Assembly (NCBI GenBank): GCA_017480095.1
Contig: JAFVBG010000003.1
Span: 62,001-126,000, forward strand
Direction of reading: 5' to 3'
Length of the DNA stretch: 64,000 bases
Source: Candidatus Saccharimonadota bacterium
GTDB lineage: Bacteria; Patescibacteriota; Saccharimonadia; Saccharimonadales; Saccharimonadaceae
The number at the start of each line of letters is the position of its first letter. Within the stretch, counting starts at the first letter, position 1. Shown here piece by piece: positions 26,181 to 33,090 of the stretch. The position numbers and the translations under genes are program-made. Under the pieces are notes generated by a model that ran no database searches, was not told the DNA's origin, and saw nothing but the letters and a program-made list of their open reading frames with translations.

Positions 26181-26395
26181 GTGGCAGACACACCTACACT
26201 ACTGTGCTACGCACCGGACAGTTAACCCGTTGCCCTTAGAATTGTTGTTCTGCGGGTTCAGGTTGTTGCTGTTGAAGTTGAGGTTGTAAGCGTTACGCGA
26301 GGAATTGGAAGTAGAAGACCAGAAGTCGCCTTCGCTGCCGACATTGACGACATCACCAGCGTAGTGCCGGTAGTTGCCGGAGAAAGGCACTGAAA
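26181..26395 (-). repeat. Second template repeat (TR2)
   Basis: About 215 bp, in tandem with TR1 at a ~305-bp period. The flanking GGGGAACGCTGTGGCAGAC segment is also repeated. It is Asn-rich in its second half like TR1. Differences from TR1 and VR include many non-adenine changes, so VR did not come from it. The 3' end reads LTVRCVAQ rather than FTVRCVAQ. Probably a template for another variable gene outside the window, or a decaying duplicate. Confidence 0.8.
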
Positions 26396-26459
26396 TCACG
26401 AGGATTTTTGACCTTTTTACAGCTTTTTGTCGTATGTATAGATGCACACCTTAGAGTTT

Positions 26460-26712
26460 TTAGTTTCAGAGGATGCGAACTAGACAAAATCGACCGCGAA
26501 AGTTCTAAACGCGCACGAGTACATTTGATTATTGACCGCCTTGGAGGGCGGTCGCTAGCTCCGTAAAACTAGGGCATAAATTTATCTCTTGTGGATAGGG
26601 TTATAACTATGGAATACCCCATTCATCAAAAGAAGTACTCGGGGGTTCCCTTTGTTATAGAGTAATGTTGGGGAAGGAAGACCAATTCCATTCCCCTAAC
26701 ATAATTATTATA
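26460..26712 (-). ncRNA. Structured stretch upstream of the template repeats, with minus-strand promoter
   Basis: No gene lies in 25804-26746 apart from TR1 and TR2. On the minus strand an extended -10 (TGATATAAT, box at 26707-26712) faces the TRs. Downstream are hairpins 26666-26703 (~15 bp with two bulges), 26602-26660 (TATAAC/GTTATA, GGAA/TTCC, CCCC/GGGG in order) and 26534-26553 (GACCGCC/GGCGGTC). I infer one long RNA carrying both templates, though transcription is not shown. Confidence 0.45.
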
Positions 26713-26746
26713 TCATGCTTTTGGGCTGGTATTCGTCTAAATATTC

Positions 26747-27838
26747 TCACCTGTCCCAATCGAATCCTTCGCCGAAGTGGCCGTATTCGGCGGTCTGCTC
26801 GTAAATCGGGCGGAGCAGGTCGAGCGTCTTGATGATTCCTCGCGGAGTTAAGTCATAACGCTCGGCGGGGATTTCTTCGGCAATACCGTCGATGATGACA
26901 GTGCGCTCTAGCGGCTCGGCGTAACCAATAGCATAGGCCAGGCGGACGTAAACTTCGTGTGCTTCACGTTCGCGGAGGTAGTCCACGGCGATGCGGCGAG
27001 CGATATAAGCGGCAGAACGATCCACCTTTGACGGGTCTTTACCAGAGAAAGCCCCGCCGCCGACTGGGATGCTAGGACCATAATTATCTACGGCCAGCTT
27101 GCGCCCGGTGAGACCAGAGTCGGCATCAAAGCCGCCGAGATTCCAGTCGCCAGCTGGGTTGATATGTAGTGCAATCGGCGTCTTAGACTCGGTATTGACG
27201 ACATCCTCATCTTTCTGGGCGAGCAAATCTTCGCCGTCAGCGCTGGTGGCTAGTTGCTCTTGGACGAGCCAAGCCAGAATACGGTTGCGCAAATCGCCTT
27301 GCGAGACATTTTGGAAGCTAGCGACGATAGAATCAATATCACGGCCATGCAAGGTAACTTGAGTTTTACCATCATAAGGGTATTTTTTGTAAATAAACTT
27401 GTTGAGATTGCGTGATAAGACTACTTCGCGCGGCAGTAACTCTGGCGTCTCGTCGGTAGCGTAGCCAATCATAATTCCCTGGTCGCCAGCGCCGCCAGTA
27501 TCGACGCCTTGGGCGATCTCTGGACTCTGGGAGACAACCGAAAGTACGACCTCGACTTGATTGCCAGCGATGCGATGGACGATTTTCTCAATATTGACGT
27601 TCTTGGCGCGCGAAGTGATTTCGGCGGCGACGAAGACTTTGCCGTGCCCACCAGCGACATCAACGGCGACGCGAGCCTTTTCGTCTTCGGCAAGGTGCGC
27701 GTCGAGAATCGCATCAGAGATGCGGTCACAGAGCTTGTCGGGATGTTTAGGCGAGACGGATTCGGCGGTGCGATAGCCGTCCAAGTTACGAAGTGGGTTT
27801 TTGACAATAGTGTTTTTGACAGTATTAGAAGTTGTCAT
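26747..27838 (-). CDS. metK: S-adenosylmethionine synthetase
   Basis: 363 residues, a little shorter than the typical ~385. It makes SAM from methionine and ATP. The conserved TAESVSPKHPDKLCDRISDA start, the GGAGDQGIMIGYAT loop and the GGGAFSGKDPSKVDRSAAY loop are present. RBS GAAAGGAAAG precedes ATG at 27838. A SAM riboswitch occupies the 5' leader, so expression should fall when SAM is abundant. It is divergent from the GT4 gene. Confidence 0.97.
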   Translation of the reverse strand: MTTSNTVKNTIVKNPLRNLDGYRTAESVSPKHPDKLCDRISDAILDAHLAEDEKARVAVDVAGGHGKVFVAAEITSRAKNVNIEKIVHRIAGNQVEVVLSVVSQSPEIAQGVDTGGAGDQGIMIGYATDETPELLPREVVLSRNLNKFIYKKYPYDGKTQVTLHGRDIDSIVASFQNVSQGDLRNRILAWLVQEQLATSADGEDLLAQKDEDVVNTESKTPIALHINPAGDWNLGGFDADSGLTGRKLAVDNYGPSIPVGGGAFSGKDPSKVDRSAAYIARRIAVDYLREREAHEVYVRLAYAIGYAEPLERTVIIDGIAEEIPAERYDLTPRGIIKTLDLLRPIYEQTAEYGHFGEGFDWDR

Positions 27839-27847
27839 ATCTTTCCT

Positions 27848-27932
27848 TTCTTGGCTGGATTTACCACCTTGCGATTGTAGGTTGGTAGCAGGTCAAAGGG
27901 CCAGTCCCTCGCTGCTTCTTGATATTAGTTGT
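27848..27932 (-). promoter_or_regulatory. SAM-I type riboswitch (S-box) in the metK leader
   Basis: On the minus strand the core reads ATCAAGA, then GAGGGACTGGCCC, TTTGACC, CAACCT, AAGGTGGTAAATCC. These are the S-box blocks in order: kink-turn/P2 with GCAG/CTGC and GGG/CCC stems, P3 with CCAACCT/AGGTGG, and the P4-P1 junction. The metK RBS lies within ~12 bases of the aptamer with no terminator between, so control is probably translational. Promoter TTGTAA, 17 bp, TAAACT lies just upstream. Confidence 0.9.
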
Positions 27933-27972
27933 TAATGTTCTTAGTTTAGCATAATTATGATATAATTACAAT

Positions 27973-29322
27973 ATGAGAATCGCGGTTTTTACGGATGTTT
28001 TCTTGGAAGTGCCGGGGGGGATTTGCTCGTCCATCCGAGCGCAACGAGATGGCTTGGTAAAATATGGGCATCAGGTGACGATTTTCTGTCCTGGTTGGCG
28101 GGCGACGAAGGAGCATTATGCGATTGTCGATGGAAAAGTGGACGAAGGTGTGATTATCGTGCCGACACACAAGTGGCTGAAGCCGGGTGGTGCGCCACTT
28201 TCAAAATCGCCAGAGGCGGTACAACAGTTTATCGAGACAGAGATTCCGAATTTTGGCATGAATTTTGACTTGGTTCACGTGCATTACGAGGCGAGTTGTT
28301 CGTTGGCGGGGATGCTACTGGCGCGAAAGTTCGGTTTGGGGCTGATTCAGACTATGCATGGGCGCGAGGATATGGCAGTGGCGATGAATGTACCGCATCC
28401 GTTGAAGACGCTGACTGGTAGCCTGTTGAATTATCTGCACGGTAAATATCTGCCACATCCAGTGAAAGTGGAGCGTGATGCGATGGTGGGGGTGGGCGAT
28501 GAATACGTCCAGCGGGGCGAGCGAGGGTTTGACTTTGGCTTGGCGCCGACTGTGGCGCGAGCGCAGATGTGGACGATGATGGTGAACCATGCGAACTTTG
28601 CTGATGCCGTAGTGGTGCCGTCTGCACATTTTGCGAGAAAGTTGAAACATTACGGTATGACTACGCCGACGGCAATCATCTCAAACGGAGTGGCGGACGA
28701 GATGGTGGAGCGGTTTGACCAGGGCGGAGCGAAGGTGCGCGAAGTGGGTGATGATGGAATCTTGCGTCTGCTTTGGAACTCGCGCGTGTCGAGTGAAAAA
28801 CGAATCATGCCGATGCTGGAAGCGGTTTCGCTGATGAAGCGCCCCGTGGAGTTGGCAGTGTTTGGCGATGGTAATGAGTTCAAAAAGGCCCAGCGGTTCG
28901 TCCGAAGTCATCGGCTGAAAAATCAGGTGAAGTTCTATGGGCGAGTGAGCCATGACGAGATTTTGGAGAAAATGCGCGACGCACATCTGTCGGTGATGGG
29001 GTCGTTTGGCTTTGATAATCAGTCGATGATACTACTAGAGGCGGAGGCGACGGGTTTACCGACGTTCTTTGTGGACCCGGACATGGCGGAGGTGGTGCCA
29101 GCGGCTGGGGCGATTAACTGCGTAAAAGAGCTGATTAAGCTAGGCCGGTGGACTCCGGGTCGGCGGAGTGCGCCGACGGCGGCCGAGATGGCAGAAGTTT
29201 TGGACAATATCGAGGAGAAGCGCATTCAGAAGATGAGTGAAGCGATGCTCAAACACCGCAAAGAAGTCTTACAATCCACCCAGTTAGAGAAGTTACTGAA
29301 GCTCTACGATAGCTGGTGCTAA
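27973..29322 (+). CDS. GT4-family glycosyltransferase
   Basis: 449 residues, GT-B fold. The N-terminal domain has MRIAVFTDVFLEVPGGICSS, a DLVHVHYEASCSLAG stretch and TMHGRED. The C-terminal donor site has RLLWNSRVSSEKRIMPMLEA, FGDGNEFKKAQ, KFYGRVSHDEILEKM and the EAEATGLPTFFVD segment, with the E(x7)E region near 380. It probably adds sugar to a lipid or envelope glycan, since it resembles monoglucosyldiacylglycerol and mannosyl transferases. TATAAT lies six bases before ATG (leaderless). Confidence 0.9.
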   Translation: MRIAVFTDVFLEVPGGICSSIRAQRDGLVKYGHQVTIFCPGWRATKEHYAIVDGKVDEGVIIVPTHKWLKPGGAPLSKSPEAVQQFIETEIPNFGMNFDLVHVHYEASCSLAGMLLARKFGLGLIQTMHGREDMAVAMNVPHPLKTLTGSLLNYLHGKYLPHPVKVERDAMVGVGDEYVQRGERGFDFGLAPTVARAQMWTMMVNHANFADAVVVPSAHFARKLKHYGMTTPTAIISNGVADEMVERFDQGGAKVREVGDDGILRLLWNSRVSSEKRIMPMLEAVSLMKRPVELAVFGDGNEFKKAQRFVRSHRLKNQVKFYGRVSHDEILEKMRDAHLSVMGSFGFDNQSMILLEAEATGLPTFFVDPDMAEVVPAAGAINCVKELIKLGRWTPGRRSAPTAAEMAEVLDNIEEKRIQKMSEAMLKHRKEVLQSTQLEKLLKLYDSWC

Positions 29323-29337
29323 GATGGATTATGGCAG

Positions 29338-29378
29338 AAAACCTTTCACGTCGAAGGTGCTAGGCGTGAAAGGTTTTT
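29338..29378. terminator. Bidirectional terminator
   Basis: AAAACCTTTCACG (29338-29350) pairs with CGTGAAAGGTTTT (29365-29377), between convergent genes. Confidence 0.85.
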
Positions 29379-29382
29379 AGTC

Positions 29383-30213
29383 CTACTTTAGGATGGCGGC
29401 GGCGGTAGCTTCGAGCGGCTGAGTTGGAGTCCAGAGGTTCATAGCCGTGATATGCGAGGCTAGTTCCCCGCTCCAGAGGGAAATCGGGGTGTACTTAGTA
29501 TTCTCAATCGGGGTGGAGATAATCTTGCCAGCGTTTGCGACCAAGATTTGACCTTCGTGGAAAGTAGCGATGGTGGCGGGATAGGACAAGGTGAACTTGT
29601 GCAGGGTCTCTACGATTTGCATGAGTGGTGCAGAGAGCAAGATGGCGCGTGGATAATAAACTGCCCGAAAGACTTTCTGGAGTTGCACCATCGAGGCGAC
29701 GTAGATTGTACCGCTACCGAGCAAGAATTCACTCTCGGCGATTAGTAAATCTACGGCGTCGCGCGTGAGGAGGATTTTTGCACGATCTGGAGTCAGCTCA
29801 AAATCTGGGTCGGACGGGTCTTGATAGAGGGTTTTCAAGGCTTCGGAGAGGGCGACCGCCGTGATGGAGTTTTTGGTTAAATCGCCAGCGAAGAAGAGGA
29901 AGTCGGCTCTCGCCAGAGTCTCGGCGAGGAGCGGCGAGCGGTCAAAAGAGCCGGAGGTGGTACTGGGCAGGAAAGTGAGATTTGGCAGGGCGGGTGGCAG
30001 CTTAGACTTGAGCGCGTCTGGCAGAATAGTCTCGACAGTCTTGACTGGGTAACTCGTGGCGAGGAACTCGGAGATTTTGACGATTGGTGCGAAGTTTTGG
30101 CTGTTGCCGCCGATGATGGCGACGTGATTTGACTTCTGCTCTGGGATGTTCCAGTCTAAATCTTTGAAGAGAGGCTTGTCTTGCTTTTTCCAGTAGCTAA
30201 AATTAGTTGGCAT
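29383..30213 (-). CDS. Ribokinase-fold protein resembling NAD(P)H-hydrate dehydratase, probably degenerate
   Basis: 276 residues from ATG 30213, with CAGGAGC ahead of it. Segments run in the order of YjeF C-terminal/NnrD proteins: VAIIGGNSQNFAP, RADFLFFAGDLTKNS (where the family has a GPGLG segment), AKILLTRDAVDLL (lDaDaL-like), then a gTP-H-like segment. The catalytic GSGD near the C-terminus is not found; WSGELASHITAMN stands there. It is either a diverged sugar/metabolite-kinase relative or an inactive paralogue. The match is by eye and weak. Confidence 0.45.
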   Translation of the reverse strand: MPTNFSYWKKQDKPLFKDLDWNIPEQKSNHVAIIGGNSQNFAPIVKISEFLATSYPVKTVETILPDALKSKLPPALPNLTFLPSTTSGSFDRSPLLAETLARADFLFFAGDLTKNSITAVALSEALKTLYQDPSDPDFELTPDRAKILLTRDAVDLLIAESEFLLGSGTIYVASMVQLQKVFRAVYYPRAILLSAPLMQIVETLHKFTLSYPATIATFHEGQILVANAGKIISTPIENTKYTPISLWSGELASHITAMNLWTPTQPLEATAAAILK

Positions 30214-30269
30214 CAAAAAGCTCCTGTTTATAGGGGTTTATGCTAGTGGCAAAAATAAACACGCTCATG

Positions 30270-31166
30270 CTAAAACTCCAGTTCGATACTAATCGGGCAG
30301 TGGTCTGAGCCGAGCTGACTATCGTAGATTTCGGCGGATTTGAGATGATTTTTCAGGCTTTCAGAAATAAAGAAATAGTCGATGCGCCAGCCAACGTTAT
30401 TCTCGCGGGCGTGCCCCCAGTGGCTCCACCAGGTGTAACGCTGAGCGTCGGGATTAAGGCTGCGGAAAGTGTCGATAAAGCCAGCATTGAGTAGATTCGT
30501 AATGCCCTGGCGTTCCTCATCGGTAAAGCCGGCGTTGTGATGATTGGTCTTTGGTCTGGCGAGGTCGATTTCCGCGTGAGCAGCATTGAAATCACCGCAG
30601 GTGACGACGGGCTTAACCTTTTCTAGCTCCTGGAGATAATTCAGAAAAGCTGGATCCCATTTTTTGGAGCGGAGGTTTAGGCGTTCGAGCGCGTTTTTGC
30701 TATTCGGCGTATAGACTGTGACGAGGTAAAACTCTGGCAGTTCGAGCGTGGTGACGCGACCCTCACGACAGGGGTCGCCAAACTGGTCTGCCGCATCGAG
30801 CGAATCAATGAAGCCAAGATGAACTCTAGTATCCTCGCCGGGCGGAGTATCATAAGGATTATCGCTAACGGATTTCTCTAGCGCGCCTGCTAGAGGTAAA
30901 TCAGCTAGCGCGGAGGGCTCGCGAAAATCTGGCAGGAGTTCGGCCTTGGCAAAAATGGCCGTGCCAGCGTAGCCAGGGCGGTCGGCAGAATGCCAAATCT
31001 CGATATAATCTGGCAAATCTAGCTCGGTCTGGTCACGACGAGCCTTGGTCTCTTGTAGGCAGAGCAAATCGGGCTGATATTTTTCGATAAACTGCTGAAA
31101 ATCACCCTTACGGAGTACGGCGCGCAGGCCGTTGACGTTCCAAGAAAAGATACTGTATCTACTCAT
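30270..31166 (-). CDS. xth: Exodeoxyribonuclease III / AP endonuclease
   Basis: 298 residues of the EEP nuclease family. SWNVNGLRA, CLQETKA (metal-binding Glu), YTPNS, CGDFNAAH, WWSHWGHARENNVGWRIDYFF and the SDHCPI end with the catalytic His are all present. It repairs abasic sites. The annotated ATG at 31166 lies inside the TATAAT of a perfect consensus promoter (TTGACA-17-TATAAT, 31065-region spanning 31165-31193). Messages from that promoter would lack it, so translation may rely on read-through from smpB. Confidence 0.93.
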   Translation of the reverse strand: MSRYSIFSWNVNGLRAVLRKGDFQQFIEKYQPDLLCLQETKARRDQTELDLPDYIEIWHSADRPGYAGTAIFAKAELLPDFREPSALADLPLAGALEKSVSDNPYDTPPGEDTRVHLGFIDSLDAADQFGDPCREGRVTTLELPEFYLVTVYTPNSKNALERLNLRSKKWDPAFLNYLQELEKVKPVVTCGDFNAAHAEIDLARPKTNHHNAGFTDEERQGITNLLNAGFIDTFRSLNPDAQRYTWWSHWGHARENNVGWRIDYFFISESLKNHLKSAEIYDSQLGSDHCPISIELEF

Positions 31167-31247
31167 TATACCACACTTTCGCTATTTTGTCAATAGGATT
31201 AAGCATTAGCATGTTCTCTGAGGACATTTTAGATGTAATTTTAAGCA

Positions 31248-31673
31248 TTAGCGCATTCTCCGGCGGTCTTCGCGGTCGAGGTCGCGACCTTTGATGGTCT
31301 GGCGCTTGTCGTATTTTTTCTTGCCCTTGCCGACGGCGATTTCGAGTTTAATATGGCGACCACCTGCGAGGAGCTTGGTCGGAACAATGGTCGAACCGGC
31401 GACCTTTTTGCGTTCAAGCTCGCGGATTTGACGCTTCGTGGCGAGCAGGCGGATGTTCGGTGCGGTCTCAGCGCCGAGCGTAAGGTTGTTGAGCCAGAGC
31501 TCACTACCGCGGATAGTGACAAAACTACCCTTGAGTTGGACGTGGTGGTCGCGAATCAAGCGGACTTCGGGGCCGGTTAAGCTCATGCCACAGACGAGTT
31601 TATCCCCCAACGCATAGTCGAAACTGGCGCGGCGGTTGACGGTGACAGTGCTAGGGGTTTTCTTCTTTTTCAT
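31248..31673 (-). CDS. smpB: SsrA-binding protein SmpB
   Basis: 141 residues, standard length. It partners tmRNA in rescuing stalled ribosomes. NRRASFDYALGDKLVCGMSL, TGPEVRLIRDHHVQL and the C-terminal KKYDKRQTIKGRDLDREDRRRM match the family well, including the basic C-terminal tail that enters the mRNA channel. Promoter TTTACA, 16 bp, TATAAT, with eight bases to ATG (leaderless). No tmRNA gene is seen in the window. Confidence 0.95.
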   Translation of the reverse strand: MKKKKTPSTVTVNRRASFDYALGDKLVCGMSLTGPEVRLIRDHHVQLKGSFVTIRGSELWLNNLTLGAETAPNIRLLATKRQIRELERKKVAGSTIVPTKLLAGGRHIKLEIAVGKGKKKYDKRQTIKGRDLDREDRRRMR

Positions 31674-31717
31674 CTGAGATAATTATAGCATTTTTTAGTA
31701 CAATGTAAACATGCGAG

Positions 31718-31899
31718 AGATGAGGGATACGGAATTTGCTACACAAATTCCTTTTCCTCCGGGCGTCGCCTCGCAAATGGAAATGCAAGCATTTCCGCTT
31801 GACTCGGCTCCTACGGAGGTCGAACCCTACGGGTTCGTACCCTCTCCGAATCAATCTAATAAAATATTCTTGACGTATAGTCAAGAATCTTTTATTATA
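31718..31899. repeat. Cluster of hairpins between smpB and tRNA-Gln
   Basis: No gene is visible in 31690-31900. Hairpins include GGAATTTG/AAATTCC, GGAAATG-CAA-GCATTTCC, GAACCC/GGGTTC, and outer arms near GAGGGATACGGA (31725) and TTCGTACCCTCTC (31833). The last hairpin (31857-31899), ATTCTTGAC/GTCAAGAAT flanked by TAATAAAA/TTTTATTA, ends one base from the tRNA CCA and probably terminates tRNA-Gln. Confidence 0.6.
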
Positions 31900-31900
31900 T

Positions 31901-31975
31901 TGGCTGGGGATGAGGGATTCGAACCCCCGAATGTCGGGACCAGAACCCGATGCCTTACCACTTGGCGAATCCCCA
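31901..31975 (-). tRNA. tRNA-Gln(CTG)
   Basis: Cloverleaf on the minus strand. Acceptor TGGGGAT with ATCCCCA, D-arm GCC/GGC, anticodon stem TCGGG/CCCGA, loop TTCTGGT (anticodon CTG), T-loop GTTCGAAT, discriminator G, encoded CCA. U1:A72 and G73 are usual for tRNA-Gln. Confidence 0.95.
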
Positions 31976-32081
31976 ACAGGGGTAAAATTAGCTTCTTCTC
32001 TGGTAACCTCTTTATTATATCACACTTTTGTGGTAAAATAAAGGGTAATCGCACAAAAGTTCTTTAAAAGGAGGGTTTTTC

Positions 32082-33056
32082 ATGAAAAAGAAGTATTTGT
32101 CCCCAGAAGAATTGAACGACCAATCAACCGACGTAATTATCTTTGGTTTGCGGATGCGCAGACTGTCGGTATTGAAGACGTTTGGACTGTCGGCTTATTA
32201 TTGCCTGCTGTTGCCAATCCGCCTGCTAGTAAGGCTAGCTTTGCGGCTAATCTTCAATTACAAGGAAGAGACCAAAATATTCAACAATATCGACATGAGC
32301 GCGAGAAATCATGCGCGAGAACTACTGGAAAAGTTTACTCCCTACACGGAGGCGGGCAACTATCCTCCAGCGCGGATACGCTTGGCGAGTGGGCAGCTTT
32401 CGGGTCCAGATTTCCCTGTGGTGATTGGCTTTAATCATCCGTCGCTCGGTGAAATTGCTCGGCTCGCAGCTTACTGCTTTAAGTACTATCCAGAGAAACA
32501 GATCTTTTTCCCGGTCACTTTGCCATGGTATGAAATGTTGGCGCCGTTTAGCAGTAAACTTCGGCGTCTAGGCATCGCCATGACTCCGCTCATCACTCCC
32601 CATGCAGTGGCCACGCTCGAAAAGAGCCAGCGCAAACATGCTGAAAACTTGAAGCATATTGCAAATCTGCGCAATCGTTTCCAGTTCCGTTACCTGAATC
32701 TTTGTAAAAAGATGGCGGCAGAGAATAACGTCATCCTAGTCGCGCCATCCGCGAAGCGTCAGGCTACGATTTTCCCAGACGAAGAGACGTTTCATGGCAA
32801 AAAGAAGCTACCTAAGGTAATGGAGCTGATGGGCAAGATTGCTCCGCAAGCCTATTTCCTGCCGATTTGCGTGATTCCGCCGAATCATTATCTGCGCACG
32901 GTCAATCTCTTCCGGTCTTACATCTTGATGCCGGCAGAGCATTTTACTCCTGAGCAGGTCAAAGAATACTGCAAGACAAAGGATTTTGACTTCAATTTCT
33001 ATACGCGGCTCTTGATGCATAGCGCACAGAGCTTCTGGTACCCCAGAGAAAATTAA
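32082..33056 (+). CDS. PlsC-like acyltransferase (putative)
   Basis: 324 residues. A hydrophobic N-terminal segment (residues ~35-60, YYCLLLPIRLLVRLALRL) precedes a soluble domain. VVIGFNHPSLGEIARL looks like the NHxS(x)nD-type acyltransferase motif with the Asp changed to Glu. Later VILVAPSAKRQATIFPDEE sits where the FPEGtRS-type block is expected. It is probably a membrane-associated lipid acyltransferase, though the catalytic motif is atypical and the substrate unknown. AAAAGGAGG lies before ATG at 32082. Confidence 0.6.
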   Translation: MKKKYLSPEELNDQSTDVIIFGLRMRRLSVLKTFGLSAYYCLLLPIRLLVRLALRLIFNYKEETKIFNNIDMSARNHARELLEKFTPYTEAGNYPPARIRLASGQLSGPDFPVVIGFNHPSLGEIARLAAYCFKYYPEKQIFFPVTLPWYEMLAPFSSKLRRLGIAMTPLITPHAVATLEKSQRKHAENLKHIANLRNRFQFRYLNLCKKMAAENNVILVAPSAKRQATIFPDEETFHGKKKLPKVMELMGKIAPQAYFLPICVIPPNHYLRTVNLFRSYILMPAEHFTPEQVKEYCKTKDFDFNFYTRLLMHSAQSFWYPREN

Positions 33057-33063
33057 CTCCTTT

Positions 33064-33090
33064 AAGCTCATCTTCGGATGGGCTTTTTTA
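33064..33090 (+). terminator. Terminator of the acyltransferase gene
   Basis: AGCTCATC-TTCG-GATGGGCT plus TTTTTT, with a UUCG tetraloop. It overlaps the 3' end of the convergent HELLH gene. Confidence 0.85.

Noticed and set aside
26181-26395. TR2 as a second variable repeat instead of a template
   Set aside because: No gene frame with start and RBS leads into it, it keeps the Asn-rich template pattern, and it lies in tandem with TR1. It remains possible that it is a decayed copy.
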